Position numbers and translations under genes: made by a program
Shown here: in pieces, positions 34,796-44,185 of the stretch
Numbering within the stretch: the first letter of the stretch is position 1
Layout of the letters: every line of letters begins with the position of its first letter
NCBI GenBank assembly: GCA_934085585.1
Contig: CAKOHI010000002.1
Location: forward strand, 1 to 64,000
Reading direction: 5' to 3'
Source of the DNA: an uncultured Bacilli bacterium
Lineage (GTDB): Bacteria; Bacillota_I; Bacilli_A; RF39; UBA660
DNA: 64,000 bases
The notes under the pieces: generated by a model
Database searches by the model: none
What the model saw: only the letters and a program-made list of their open reading frames with translations
Told to the model about the DNA's origin: nothing

Positions 34796-36184
34796 ATGAA
34801 AATATATAATACCTTAACAAGAAAAGTTGAAGAATTTATCCCTTGGGAGAAAAATAAAGTTGGTTTTTATACATGTGGGCCAACAGTATATCATTATGCC
34901 CATATTGGTAATATGAGAAATTATATTGGCCATGATATTTTAGATAAAACTTTAAGATATTTAGGATATAATGTTACCAGAGTAATGAATATAACAGATG
35001 TAGGTCATTTAACAAGTGATTCAGATTCTGGCGATGATAAAATGGTAAGTAGTGCCAAAAAAGAAAATAAAACAGTTATGGATATTGCTAGATTTTATAC
35101 AGATGCTTTCTTCCATGATTTTGAACTATTAAATAATAGAATGCCAGATATAGTAAGTCCAGCAACAGCTAATATAAATGAATATATTAAAATTATAGAA
35201 AAATTATTAGAAACAGATTACGCTTATAAAAGCGGAGGAAATATATATTTTGATACAACGAAATTAAAAGACTATTATCAACTTACAAATCACAAAGCTG
35301 ATGATTTAGTAGTCGGAGTACGTGAAGGTGTTGAAGAAGATTCATCAAAAAGGAATCAAAATGACTTTGTTTTATGGTTTACAAAATCAAAATTTGAAGA
35401 TCAAGAATTAAAATGGGAAAGTCCATGGGGATTAGGATATCCAGGATGGCATATAGAATGTACAGGAATAAGTCTTAAATATCTTGGAGAACATTTAGAC
35501 ATTCATGGTGGTGGAGTAGATAATATATTCCCACATCACACTAATGAAATTGCTCAAAGTGAGTCATACCTTGGACACAAATGGTGTAATTATTGGTTCC
35601 ATAATGAACATTTAAATGATGAAACAGGTAAAATGAGTAAAAGTCATGGAGCAATTTTAACTGTAAGTTTATTAAAAGAAAAAGGCTATGATCCTCTTGC
35701 TTTTAGATACATGTGTCTTTTAAGTCATTACAGACGTCAATTAACATTTTCGTACGATTCTTTAGATGGAGCACAAAATGCTTATAAAAAACTTCGTAGT
35801 AAAACATCTAGTTTAAAATTTGATGAAAATATTGATGAAGAAGCATACAATAATTGGAGAAACAAATTTATTGCATGTTTAGAAGATGATTTAAATACTG
35901 CAAATGCTATGACCATATTACATGATTTATTAAAAAGTGATGTAAGCATGGGAACTAAATATAAACTTATCGGAGAATTTGATAGTGTGTTAAGTTTAGA
36001 TTTATTAAAACAAGATAAAAAAGTTATAGCAAATGAAGAAGAAATATTAGCTAAAATAAACGAAAGAAATGAAGCCAAAAAGAATAAGGATTATGAAAAA
36101 GCCGATAGAATAAGAGAAGAATTATTAAATCAAGGAATAGTATTAAAAGACACCCGCGAGGGAACTACTTATGAGGCTATATAA
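34796..36184 (+). CDS. cysS: cysteinyl-tRNA synthetase
   Basis: A class I synthetase of 462 aa. Zinc/HIGH region: [38 protein letters not shown] with [13 protein letters not shown] carries the other zinc ligands. KMSKS motif: GKMSKSHG. Its stop overlaps the next start by one base. It belongs to the gltX operon. Confidence 0.97.
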   Translation: MKIYNTLTRKVEEFIPWEKNKVGFYTCGPTVYHYAHIGNMRNYIGHDILDKTLRYLGYNVTRVMNITDVGHLTSDSDSGDDKMVSSAKKENKTVMDIARFYTDAFFHDFELLNNRMPDIVSPATANINEYIKIIEKLLETDYAYKSGGNIYFDTTKLKDYYQLTNHKADDLVVGVREGVEEDSSKRNQNDFVLWFTKSKFEDQELKWESPWGLGYPGWHIECTGISLKYLGEHLDIHGGGVDNIFPHHTNEIAQSESYLGHKWCNYWFHNEHLNDETGKMSKSHGAILTVSLLKEKGYDPLAFRYMCLLSHYRRQLTFSYDSLDGAQNAYKKLRSKTSSLKFDENIDEEAYNNWRNKFIACLEDDLNTANAMTILHDLLKSDVSMGTKYKLIGEFDSVLSLDLLKQDKKVIANEEEILAKINERNEAKKNKDYEKADRIREELLNQGIVLKDTREGTTYEAI

Positions 36185-37353
36185 TGAAGAAAATTTATTT
36201 CTTATTTAGCCTTTTTTTCTTTTGTATTAACATAGTTTTTGCAGATAATTTTGATATAAGTGGAAAAAATGTTATTTTATATAATATGAATGATTATGAA
36301 ATAATATATAGTAAAAATGCCGAAGAAAAAACACAAATAGCAAGCTTAACAAAGATTATGACCACGATCGTAGGAATAGAAAATATAGATGATTTAAATA
36401 AAAATATAACATTTACAGAAAAAGATTTTGAAGGAACTACAGGTTATTCTAAAGCAGGATTTAAAGTAAATGACAAAGCAACTTATCTTGATTTATTATA
36501 TGGCATAATTTTACCAAGCGGAGCAGATGCTGTTAATGCTTTAGTAAATAATACATTAGGTTACGATGAATTTATCAAAAAAATGAATGAACTTGCTAAA
36601 AAAATGGGTATGAATAATAGTCATTTTTCTAATCCTATAGGAAAAGATGATGAACAAAATTATTCAACTGCAAAAGATTTATCTTTATTACTTAAATATG
36701 CTCTTAATAATGAGTTATTTAAAACAGTTTTTACTACCAAAGAATATACAACTAGTAATGGTTTAAATTTAAAAAGTACATTAAATTCATATTCTAACAT
36801 ATTAGATACAAATAAAATTGATGGGGCTAAAAGTGGTTTTACTAAAAGTGCTGGTAGATGTTTAGCATCTATTACAAATTTAAATGATGTTTCTTATTTA
36901 CTCGTAGTAATTAATTCAAGTACAGAATTTCCTTATAATGCCATTAAAGATACATTATCAATATATGATTATTATAGCGAAAATTATAGCTACCAAAATA
37001 TTATAAATGAAAAAACAGTAATAGCAAATATCCCCATTAAATTAAGTAAAGAAAAAAACTATGAAGTAACAGGACATGAAAAAATAAGCAAGTATTTAAA
37101 AAATGATTCTAAAATAACTTATGAATATAATGGTATAGATGAAATTGAATTTAATACTAAAAAAGGAGCATCAATAGGTACCGTAAAGATTTTTGCTGAT
37201 GATAACCTATTAACAACAAGTGAAGTATTTTTAGAAAAAGATATAAGCTATTATCCGATTATAAATTATATATTAATATTTGTAGGTATTATAGTTTTAT
37301 TATTAATATTTAAAAAGAAGAAAAGACGTAAAAAAAGGAGAGTGCGTAGATGA
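36184..37353 (+). CDS. D-alanyl-D-alanine carboxypeptidase (S11, DacF-like)
   Basis: A penicillin-binding serine peptidase trimming the peptidoglycan pentapeptide outside the membrane. It has a signal peptide (about residues 1-20), SxxK as SLTKIM, SGA in LPSGADAVN where the classic motif is SxN, and KSG in GAKSGFTKSAG. A PBP5-type C-terminal beta domain ends in a membrane helix (about 360-378) and a basic tail. It is coupled by one base to cysS and by four to uppS. Confidence 0.9.
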   Translation: MKKIYFLFSLFFFCINIVFADNFDISGKNVILYNMNDYEIIYSKNAEEKTQIASLTKIMTTIVGIENIDDLNKNITFTEKDFEGTTGYSKAGFKVNDKATYLDLLYGIILPSGADAVNALVNNTLGYDEFIKKMNELAKKMGMNNSHFSNPIGKDDEQNYSTAKDLSLLLKYALNNELFKTVFTTKEYTTSNGLNLKSTLNSYSNILDTNKIDGAKSGFTKSAGRCLASITNLNDVSYLLVVINSSTEFPYNAIKDTLSIYDYYSENYSYQNIINEKTVIANIPIKLSKEKNYEVTGHEKISKYLKNDSKITYEYNGIDEIEFNTKKGASIGTVKIFADDNLLTTSEVFLEKDISYYPIINYILIFVGIIVLLLIFKKKKRRKKRRVRR

Positions 37354-38069
37354 CTAAAATTAATCATATTGGATTAATTGTGGATGGAAATGGAAGATGG
37401 GCAAAAGAACGTGGCCAAAAAAGAAGTTATGGACATAAAGCTGGAGCAGAAGCTTTAGAAAAAATTATTTTATATATTAATGAAAATAAAATAGCTAATT
37501 ATTTAAGTTTATATGTCTTTTCAACAGAAAATTTTAACAGAAGTGAGGAAGAAGTTAATTATTTGATGGAATTATTTATGAAATGGTTTAAAAAAGCTAA
37601 AGATAAATATCAAAATGCAAATATTAAAGTCTTATTTTCATCTCAAAAAAGTTATTTAAAAAAAGAAATAGTTGATGCTATAAATGAATTAGAAAATGCC
37701 ACTAAAGAAAATACTGGGCTTGTAGTAAATTTTTGTTTAAGTTATGGTGGTAGACAAGAAATAGTGGATGCTACAAAGAAAATATCTGAAAAAGTATTAA
37801 ATAAAGAAATTAAAGTTGAAGACATAAATGAAGAACTATTTAAAAAATATCTTTATAATGATCTTCCTGATGTAGATTTTTTAATAAGAACAAGTGGAGA
37901 AAATAGAATAAGTAACTTTATGTTGTGGCAATTATCATATGCAGAATTTTATTTTCCTAAAACTTATTTTCCTGATTTTACACCAGAATCTCTTGAAGAA
38001 GCAATTAAAGAATATGAAAAAAGAGATCGTCGATTTGGTAAAATAAAAAATGAAAAACAGAGTAAGTAA
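37350..38069 (+). CDS. uppS: undecaprenyl diphosphate synthase (isoprenyl transferase)
   Basis: A cis-prenyltransferase making the C55 lipid carrier of cell-wall synthesis. IVDGNGRWAKERGQKRSYGHKAG holds the DGNGRWA pyrophosphate-binding motif (split: DGNGRWAKERG). DFLIRTSGENRISNF and WQLSYAEFYF are the conserved C-terminal blocks. The 239-aa length is normal. Confidence 0.96.
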   Translation: MTKINHIGLIVDGNGRWAKERGQKRSYGHKAGAEALEKIILYINENKIANYLSLYVFSTENFNRSEEEVNYLMELFMKWFKKAKDKYQNANIKVLFSSQKSYLKKEIVDAINELENATKENTGLVVNFCLSYGGRQEIVDATKKISEKVLNKEIKVEDINEELFKKYLYNDLPDVDFLIRTSGENRISNFMLWQLSYAEFYFPKTYFPDFTPESLEEAIKEYEKRDRRFGKIKNEKQSK

Positions 38070-38085
38070 AAACTCTGTTATTTTA
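38056..38085. terminator. bidirectional terminator after uppS
   Basis: AACAGAGT (38056-38063) / ACTCTGTT (38072-38079) with an A-rich left and ATTTT right flank, between convergent genes whose stop codons lie inside. Confidence 0.7.
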
Positions 38086-38797
38086 ATAGTTGGAAAGCTA
38101 GATACATTCCAAAAGTTAAAGCAGAAGCAACAATTAGAATGATACTTGTATAACCAGCCATATTCATTTTTTGTGATTCTTGTAATTGTTTTAAATAATT
38201 TTCATTATTTTGAAATTCACTGTATCCAGAAAATCCAGGTTTAGCTCTTGTCAAAGAAACTCCATTATCTAAACCTTGACTTTGATTCATACTATTTAAT
38301 TCATTATTATATTGAGATAAAATCATACCATATACAGAATATTCATTTTGTGATCCAATTTCTTTAGCTTTATCAATTATATTTTTTGATTGTTTTATTT
38401 CTTTCATAAAAGCTTTAATACTATCATTATCAAAATATTTATCAAAAACATTTCTATTGGAAGCATAAATATTTAATCTTAAAAAATATTGGTTAACAAA
38501 ATTATAAATAAATTGTTGTTCTTCTTCAGTAATAACAATTTGATTAGTTAAATTAATTATTTGCATTGAGTACTCATCATTTCTATAAAAAGCATTTTTC
38601 AAATAAGTAAAAATATCTTCTGGATTTAAATTGAAAAATACTGGATCAATTCTACTTAAACCATATCCATTAAGTTTAATAAAATTTCCTTCATAAACTA
38701 AACAATCCGAATTTGCATCATAAGTAAATTCTGCTAAATTTGGATAGTTTTTTTGATAGTTACTTAATGTTTTTGAATAATCCATTATTGCTTCCAT
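38078..38797 (-). CDS. uncharacterised protein with C-terminal membrane anchor
   Basis: A 239-aa protein, soluble and mostly helical, with one C-terminal membrane helix (SIILIVASALTFGMYLAFQL). This is a tail-anchored topology with the bulk in the cytoplasm. No family recognised. A TTG start at 38806 is possible, but AGGAG lies only next to it, while ATG 38797 is at normal distance, so that start is chosen. Confidence 0.65.
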   Translation of the reverse strand: MEAIMDYSKTLSNYQKNYPNLAEFTYDANSDCLVYEGNFIKLNGYGLSRIDPVFFNLNPEDIFTYLKNAFYRNDEYSMQIINLTNQIVITEEEQQFIYNFVNQYFLRLNIYASNRNVFDKYFDNDSIKAFMKEIKQSKNIIDKAKEIGSQNEYSVYGMILSQYNNELNSMNQSQGLDNGVSLTRAKPGFSGYSEFQNNENYLKQLQESQKMNMAGYTSIILIVASALTFGMYLAFQLLK

Positions 38798-39010
38798 GAA
38801 ACTCAACTCCTAGTATCAACATAAGTTTACCAAAAAAAACTAAAAATTACAATATTATATTTTCTACTAATTTTAAAAATTGCTTATTATTTTTTAAAAA
38901 AATAAATGATTTATATTAAAATTTTAAAAAAAATAATTAATTTTTCGAAAATTGTTAATTTGCTTTGTTTATCAAAAATTGTTAAAGTGATTAAGAAAGG
39001 AGGAATTAAC

Positions 39011-39385
39011 TTGATTAATCAAATTATACTTGTTGGTAGACTAACTGAAGATCCAAAAATAGAAGAATATGATGATACAAAAAAAAGAACTATTATAACA
39101 TTGGCAGTTCAAAGAAATTTTAAAAATGTTGATGGTAAATATGAAACTGATTTTTTTAGATGTGTTCTTTGGAATGGATTAGCATCGAATACTAAAGAGT
39201 TTTGTCACCGCGGAGATATTTTAGGAATAAAAGGAAGGCTTCAAAATAGAAGTTATGTTGATGATAAAAATGTAACAAAATATATTACTGAAGTAATCGC
39301 CGAAAAAATATCATTTGTAACTACCAGCAAAAATAAAAATACCGATGATGAAAGCAGTTTTGAAAATATCATTGAGTGTTGTTAA
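39011..39385 (+). CDS. ssb: single-stranded DNA-binding protein, TTG start
   Basis: A 124-aa OB-fold protein binding single-stranded DNA in replication and repair: INQIILVGRLTEDPKIEEY, FFRCVLWNGLAS, GDILGIKGRLQNRSYVD. The open frame extends upstream to 38906, but that part is AT-rich leader. AAAGGAGG at 38996-39003 points to TTG 39011, which places 'INQIILVGRL' at the usual N-terminus. The acidic tail is very short (DDESSFENIIECC), so the partner-binding tip typical of replicative SSB is poorly kept; it may be an accessory SSB. Confidence 0.88.
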   Translation: MINQIILVGRLTEDPKIEEYDDTKKRTIITLAVQRNFKNVDGKYETDFFRCVLWNGLASNTKEFCHRGDILGIKGRLQNRSYVDDKNVTKYITEVIAEKISFVTTSKNKNTDDESSFENIIECC

Positions 39386-39395
39386 GTTAATTTTT

Positions 39396-39417
39396 AAAAG
39401 AAGTAACATCTTCTTTT
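39396..39417 (+). terminator. terminator after ssb
   Basis: AAAAGAAG / CTTCTTTT stem with a 6-nt loop. Confidence 0.55.
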
Positions 39418-39451
39418 ACCTACAGCATATATTTTATTAGGTGAATTAAAT

Positions 39452-40228
39452 ATGAAACATTTTAGAAATCTTGGAATACTAGCTATCGCCGCATTTAGTT
39501 TTTTTTATACAGAAAAAATAGCAAATTTAACACTTGAAAAAAATGAATTATATCAAAATATAAAAGATGAATCCACTCATTATAATGAGAAAGCCATAGA
39601 TGCTTTTATTGAAAATGACACTATAGTACCTGGTTTAAATGGAAAAAGTGTTAATATTAAAAATAGTTTTTATAATATGAAAGAATTAAATGCTTTTAAC
39701 TCATATTACTTAATATATGACACTTCATATCCTGACGTAACTTTAGAAAATAATAAAGATAAAGTCGTAGAAAGAGGAAATAAAGATAAAAAAAGTGTTG
39801 CATTTGTTTTAGAGTTTAACCAAAAACTAATAGATTATTTTAATGAAAATAAAATTGATGCAAGTATACTCATAGATAATAAAACATTTAATAAAACAGA
39901 AAAATTAGAACAGATTAATAATGAAGTAGACAAATATAATGATGTAGAAAATTTAATTAATAAATATAGTACCAATACTCACATTTGTTATATTTCGAAA
40001 AGTAATGAAAAATTATGCAGAAAAAATAATAAATATTTAGTTAAAACTAATAAGATAGTAAATAATAATACATTTATTGACATAAAAAACAACATTGAAT
40101 CCGGAGATATATATTATATTGATAAAAGTATGGATGTAAAAAATATTAAAATATTAATTAATAGTATCATATATAAAGATTTAGATATAATAAGATTAAG
40201 TAAAATGTTAAGTGAAGAAAGAGATTGA
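39452..40228 (+). CDS. uncharacterised exported/membrane-anchored protein
   Basis: A 258-aa protein with an N-terminal hydrophobic segment (about residues 6-24) that could be an uncleaved signal anchor. The outer part begins with IVPGLNGKSVNIKNSFYNMK and contains 'KSVAFVLE', strand-like, and a single Cys pair (HICY...KLCRK). I recall the same leader block before polysaccharide-deacetylase-like domains in related bacteria, but no catalytic motif is visible here. Function unknown. Confidence 0.6.
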   Translation: MKHFRNLGILAIAAFSFFYTEKIANLTLEKNELYQNIKDESTHYNEKAIDAFIENDTIVPGLNGKSVNIKNSFYNMKELNAFNSYYLIYDTSYPDVTLENNKDKVVERGNKDKKSVAFVLEFNQKLIDYFNENKIDASILIDNKTFNKTEKLEQINNEVDKYNDVENLINKYSTNTHICYISKSNEKLCRKNNKYLVKTNKIVNNNTFIDIKNNIESGDIYYIDKSMDVKNIKILINSIIYKDLDIIRLSKMLSEERD

Positions 40229-40299
40229 TTTAAATTAAGTTTTTTGGTATAATTAGCTTACCGAAGAACTTATTTTTTTAAAATTGAAGGTGATAATAT

Positions 40300-41934
40300 A
40301 TGAGTAAAATAAAGATTTTTGGTTTGGGAGGACTATCAGAAAGTGGAAAGAACTCCTATATAATAGAAGTAGATAATGATATTTACGTATTTGACGCAGG
40401 TATTAAGTTTGCAAGTGGTAACTTACTTGGAATTGATTATATAATGCCTGATTTTAGTTATTTAGTTAAAAACAAAAAAAGAATTAAAGGGTTATTTATA
40501 ACCCATGGTCATCCAGAAAACATGGGGGCAGTAAAAGATTTATTAAAAGATATACCAACGCTAAAAGTATATGCTACTAAATATACAAAATTTGAACTTA
40601 CCGAAGATGGCGTAAATGAAAATAATATAGTTTTAATAAAACCACATAAAAAGATTAATTTTGGAACAGTTTCTATTTTTCCAATTGCTGTATCCCATTC
40701 GTGCCCAGATTCTGTCATGTATGTAATAAATACTAAAGATGGAGCAATTTGTTATACTGGAGATTTTATAATAGATCCAAGTATGCAAGGAGCATATGAT
40801 ATGGATATTGGTAAAATTGCCTATATTGGTAAACAAGGAGTTTTATGTTTATTATGTGAATCATCTTTTGCAGAAAAAAATGGGCATACATCTCCAAAAC
40901 ATAGATTAGTAAACTTTTTTAGTGATGTTATAAAACATCATGATAAAAGAATTATTTTTTCAGTTTTACCAACACATTTATATACCATCGCAGAAATATT
41001 CGAAGCTGCAGCTAACTCACATAGAAAAATAATTTTAATGGGAAAAAGATTACAAAACGTAGTTAACTTTGCTCATAAAGAAGGATATATGAGTTTTAAT
41101 GAAGATATTCTCGGAGATCTATCAAATATCAATGATGAAAATGCTATCCTTTTAGTAATGGATGATAGAACTACACCATATGCAAACATGAATAAAATAT
41201 TAAATGGTTATGATAAGTTTGTTACTCTAAAACCAACAGATACTATTGTTTTTGCAGAACCTCGTTATGATAGTACTGAAAAAGTATTAGTTAAACTACA
41301 AAATGAACTTGCAAAATTTGGATGTGATATAGAAACGATTGATAAAGAAAAAGAAATATTACATCATGCTTCTCGTGAAGATTTAATGCTTATGATTAAA
41401 TTAATTAATCCAAAATTCTATATGCCTGTAAAAGGAGAATATAGATACATGGTTAATAATGCCAATTTAGCAAGCCATTTAGGAATTCCTGATTCTAACA
41501 TTTTATTAAAACAAAATGGTGATGTTGTAACTTTTGAAGATGGTAATTTAATAGATAATTTTGCTCGAATTAAAGTAGATGATGTCTTAATAGATGGAAC
41601 AAGTAATGATGATATCGGGGATTTAGTTATTAAAGACCGTGAAATGCTATCAGAAAATGGTATTGTATTAATAAGTGCCACAGTGGATAAAAAAGATAAA
41701 GTCTTATTAGTGGGACCTGAGGTAACTACTCGTGGATTTATCTATGTTAAAGATTCACAAGATATGATAAATGAAATAAAAGTTATATGTGAAGCAATAA
41801 TTAATAGAAATATTACTCCGAAATACATAGATTTTAATCAAATAAAAGTAGAAATCAGAGAAGAATTAAGTAGATATCTTTATGATTTAACTGAATGTAA
41901 ACCAATGATCATTGCAGTTGTTCAAGAGGTATAA
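40300..41934 (+). CDS. RNase J-like metallo-beta-lactamase protein with altered metal ligands
   Basis: RNase J enzymes (beta-lactamase/beta-CASP fold) carry out 5'-3' exo- and endonucleolytic RNA decay. The 544-aa length and blocks such as HSCPDSVMYVI, CYTGDFIIDPS, TSPKHRL and the C-terminal VTTRGFIYVK are those of RNase J. The zinc motif HxHxDH reads HGHPEN at residues 69-74, so Asp and the third His are Glu and Asn; PVHGEY reads PVKGEY. RNase J2-type paralogues with weakened active sites are known, which suggests a J2-like partner. No other RNase J lies in the window. Confidence 0.88.
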   Translation: MSKIKIFGLGGLSESGKNSYIIEVDNDIYVFDAGIKFASGNLLGIDYIMPDFSYLVKNKKRIKGLFITHGHPENMGAVKDLLKDIPTLKVYATKYTKFELTEDGVNENNIVLIKPHKKINFGTVSIFPIAVSHSCPDSVMYVINTKDGAICYTGDFIIDPSMQGAYDMDIGKIAYIGKQGVLCLLCESSFAEKNGHTSPKHRLVNFFSDVIKHHDKRIIFSVLPTHLYTIAEIFEAAANSHRKIILMGKRLQNVVNFAHKEGYMSFNEDILGDLSNINDENAILLVMDDRTTPYANMNKILNGYDKFVTLKPTDTIVFAEPRYDSTEKVLVKLQNELAKFGCDIETIDKEKEILHHASREDLMLMIKLINPKFYMPVKGEYRYMVNNANLASHLGIPDSNILLKQNGDVVTFEDGNLIDNFARIKVDDVLIDGTSNDDIGDLVIKDREMLSENGIVLISATVDKKDKVLLVGPEVTTRGFIYVKDSQDMINEIKVICEAIINRNITPKYIDFNQIKVEIREELSRYLYDLTECKPMIIAVVQEV

Positions 41935-41941
41935 TTTATAA

Positions 41942-41974
41942 AAAATCACTCATAATATAAATGGGTGATTTTTA
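41942..41974 (+). terminator. terminator after the RNase J-like gene; contains the next ribosome site
   Basis: AAAATCACTCAT (41942-41953) pairs with ATGGGTGATTTT (41961-41972) with one G-T pair. The GGGTGAT of the right arm is also the only ribosome site for ATG 41976. Confidence 0.6.
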
Positions 41975-41975
41975 A

Positions 41976-42392
41976 ATGGACGATATAACAGCATTAAATG
42001 AACTATATAAAATAGTTACAATGGGAATGATTGGCATTGATGAGGTAAAAGGACACATTGAAGATAAAACTTTAGCTAAAACAATGAGTGATGCCAAGAA
42101 AAAATATCAAGTTAATAAGATGGATATAACTAATATGTTAAATGAACTAGGGGAAAAACCTACGGAAATAAACATAATCATAAAAACGTTTAATGAAATT
42201 TATACGGGAATAGAATTAATTAAATGTGATGATGCTAAAATAGCTAAAATGCTAACCGAAGGAACAAACAAAGGAATCATTAAAGTAGAAGAAATATTAA
42301 ATAATAATATTGATTCTAAAGTTGAAAAATTAGCTGAAGAACTATTAGAATTATTAGAATTTCAAATTAAGTCTTGGAAATCATATTTGTAA
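41976..42392 (+). CDS. small helical-bundle protein
   Basis: A 138-aa all-helical protein with no membrane segment. The pattern IKVEEILNNNIDSKVEKLAEELLE and the overall four-helix layout recall DUF2383/ferritin-like helical bundles, without clear metal ligands. Family uncertain. Its ribosome site is buried in the upstream terminator hairpin. Confidence 0.6.
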   Translation: MDDITALNELYKIVTMGMIGIDEVKGHIEDKTLAKTMSDAKKKYQVNKMDITNMLNELGEKPTEINIIIKTFNEIYTGIELIKCDDAKIAKMLTEGTNKGIIKVEEILNNNIDSKVEKLAEELLELLEFQIKSWKSYL

Positions 42393-42417
42393 AGTGCATA
42401 TTTTGCACTTTATTTTT
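42391..42417 (+). terminator. terminator
   Basis: AAAGTGCA / TGCACTTT with a short T-rich loop and ATTTTTT tail; it overlaps the stop codon of the preceding gene. Confidence 0.8.
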
Positions 42418-42472
42418 TGTTTACTTTTAAATATAAAAAATATATGTTATACTTACAATGAGGTGAAAATAA

Positions 42473-43153
42473 ATGGAAATCGTATGTAAATATTTTTTAT
42501 ATTTTATTATTTATTCATTTTTAGGTTGGTTTATGGAGGTGTGTGTTTCTCTATGGAATAAGCACAAATTTATAAATCGTGGATTTTTAATAGGCCCATA
42601 TTGTCCAATATATGGATGGGGATGTTTGGCAATTATTCTAGTAGTTGGCAAAGATACTAGTGATATACTCGGAGTATTTTTAAAATCTATTTTAATATGT
42701 TCATTACTTGAATATTTTACCAGTTATTTTATGGAAAAAATATATAATGTTAGATGGTGGGATTATTCAAACAAAAAGTTTAACATTAATGGAAGAATTT
42801 GTTTAGAAACAATGATACCTTTTGGTTTACTTGCATCATTAATAATTTATGTATTACATCCAGCAGTAATAAAACTTGTTGATAAGTTATCACCAACAGC
42901 TCTATTGTGGGTAGCATTTACATTATTTATTATTTATATAATTGATAATGTTATATCAACATATATTTTATTTAAGATAAAAGGTAAAATTAAAAGTGAA
43001 AGAAAAGATAACACAGAAAAAATAAAACAATATATTGAAAAATGGTTCCAAGATAATACTGTCCTTTACCGTCGTATTAAAAGCGCATTTCCTAAATTTC
43101 AAGTATTTATAAAAGAATTAGAAATGCGAAAAAAAGAAAAAAATGACAACTAG
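42473..43153 (+). CDS. PF06541-type putative ABC-transporter permease 2
   Basis: A 226-aa membrane protein paralogous to the one at 2049: YFIIYSFLGWFMEV first helix, GPYCPIYGWGCLA loop, and the signature KFNINGRICLETMIPFG. The C-terminal tail is basic. It overlaps the following Nudix gene by 11 bases. No ATPase partner is near; role unknown. Confidence 0.75.
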   Translation: MEIVCKYFLYFIIYSFLGWFMEVCVSLWNKHKFINRGFLIGPYCPIYGWGCLAIILVVGKDTSDILGVFLKSILICSLLEYFTSYFMEKIYNVRWWDYSNKKFNINGRICLETMIPFGLLASLIIYVLHPAVIKLVDKLSPTALLWVAFTLFIIYIIDNVISTYILFKIKGKIKSERKDNTEKIKQYIEKWFQDNTVLYRRIKSAFPKFQVFIKELEMRKKEKNDN

Positions 43154-43604
43154 ATATGCAGTCAGAGTATTTGTCATAAAAGATGATAAAATTATGTATA
43201 TAAGATATAAGGAAATCAACAAAGATTTTTTTGACATTCCCGGTGGAAAAATTGAAGATGGTGAATCGGAAGTACAAGCATGCCAAAGAGAATTTAAAGA
43301 AGAAACAGGGATGAATGTTGATGAACTTAAATGTATTGGAAAGATAGAAATTATTTATCCAACTGAGGATAAAAAATATGCTATAAAAACATATATTGCA
43401 AGTAAAATAGATGGTACACCTCAAGAGTTTCCTGAAAATTATGCTTGTTGGGTACCAATAAAAAAGTTAATTGCGGAAGAAAAAAGACTAGCAACTACGC
43501 ATTTACTGGATCATGATTTAATTAAATATATGCGTGATGAAAAAGTAAATATGATTTTTACATGTGATAGCAATCATAATGTAATAAATATGGAAATAAG
43601 GTGA
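43143..43604 (+). CDS. Nudix hydrolase 1
   Basis: A 153-aa hydrolase of nucleoside-diphosphate-linked compounds. The Nudix box is intact: GGKIEDGESEVQACQREFKE followed by ETG (GX5EX7REUXEEXGU). It starts inside the end of the permease gene and is followed five bases later by a second Nudix gene. Substrate unknown. Confidence 0.9.
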   Translation: MTTRYAVRVFVIKDDKIMYIRYKEINKDFFDIPGGKIEDGESEVQACQREFKEETGMNVDELKCIGKIEIIYPTEDKKYAIKTYIASKIDGTPQEFPENYACWVPIKKLIAEEKRLATTHLLDHDLIKYMRDEKVNMIFTCDSNHNVINMEIR

Positions 43605-43608
43605 GAAT

Positions 43609-44013
43609 ATGAATGTTGTGGGTACAATGTTTTTTAAAGATAATAAATTATTAATTGATAAACCAAGGAAGAGACCAACATATCAAATGATTGGTGGAAG
43701 AGTAGAAGATGGAGAAACCCCACTTGAAGCAGCTAAAAGAGAATGTCATGAAGAACTAGGAAGTAATGCTATTTTTGATGAATCGCTATTTGAGTTAGTG
43801 ATGGAATTTGATGAAATAGCAACAAGTGATGGAAAAACTCCGATACATTTTTATGTATTTAAATATAATGGACCGCTTGATGGTACTTTAAGTTTATCAG
43901 AAGAAATAGAAAATTTTATGTGGTATGAAAGTAGTATTGGTACAGATATATTATCAAATACATTAAAAAATGAAGTAGTGCCATATTGTCTAAAAAATAA
44001 TTTGATAAAGTAA
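43609..44013 (+). CDS. Nudix hydrolase 2
   Basis: A 134-aa Nudix protein with an intact box GGRVEDGETPLEAAKRECHE-EL. It has AAGGTGA before the ATG and directly follows another Nudix gene. Possibly a mutT- or nucleoside-triphosphate-type enzyme; substrate not readable. Confidence 0.9.
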   Translation: MNVVGTMFFKDNKLLIDKPRKRPTYQMIGGRVEDGETPLEAAKRECHEELGSNAIFDESLFELVMEFDEIATSDGKTPIHFYVFKYNGPLDGTLSLSEEIENFMWYESSIGTDILSNTLKNEVVPYCLKNNLIK

Positions 44014-44039
44014 AACCAAGTGAAATTTTGCTCGGTTTT
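44012..44039 (+). terminator. weak terminator after the Nudix pair
   Basis: AAAACCAAG / CTCGGTTTT with one mismatch, then TCTAG. Confidence 0.4.
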
Positions 44040-44073
44040 CTAGCATGAAGGATGTGATTAAATACCTAACATA

Positions 44074-44175
44074 GTGATTGGGGGATTAATTGAAAAAGAC
44101 GATAAGTTCTTATGGTGCATAGAAAATTATAAAACAGGAAAAGTTGTAAATTTAGATGTCTTAAATATTTTGTAA
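44074..44175 (+). other. short open frame, possible gene remnant
   Basis: A GTG-started frame of 33 aa beginning IGGLIEKDDKFLWCIEN recalls the N-terminal strand of a Nudix protein and then stops. It has no good ribosome site. It may be what is left of a third Nudix gene; weak. Confidence 0.25.
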
Positions 44176-44185
44176 AGAGGTAAAA

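Noticed and set aside
38906..39010. N-terminal extension of ssb
   Set aside because: AT-rich, Lys/Ile-biased and upstream of an excellent ribosome site for TTG 39011; SSB proteins begin at that point.
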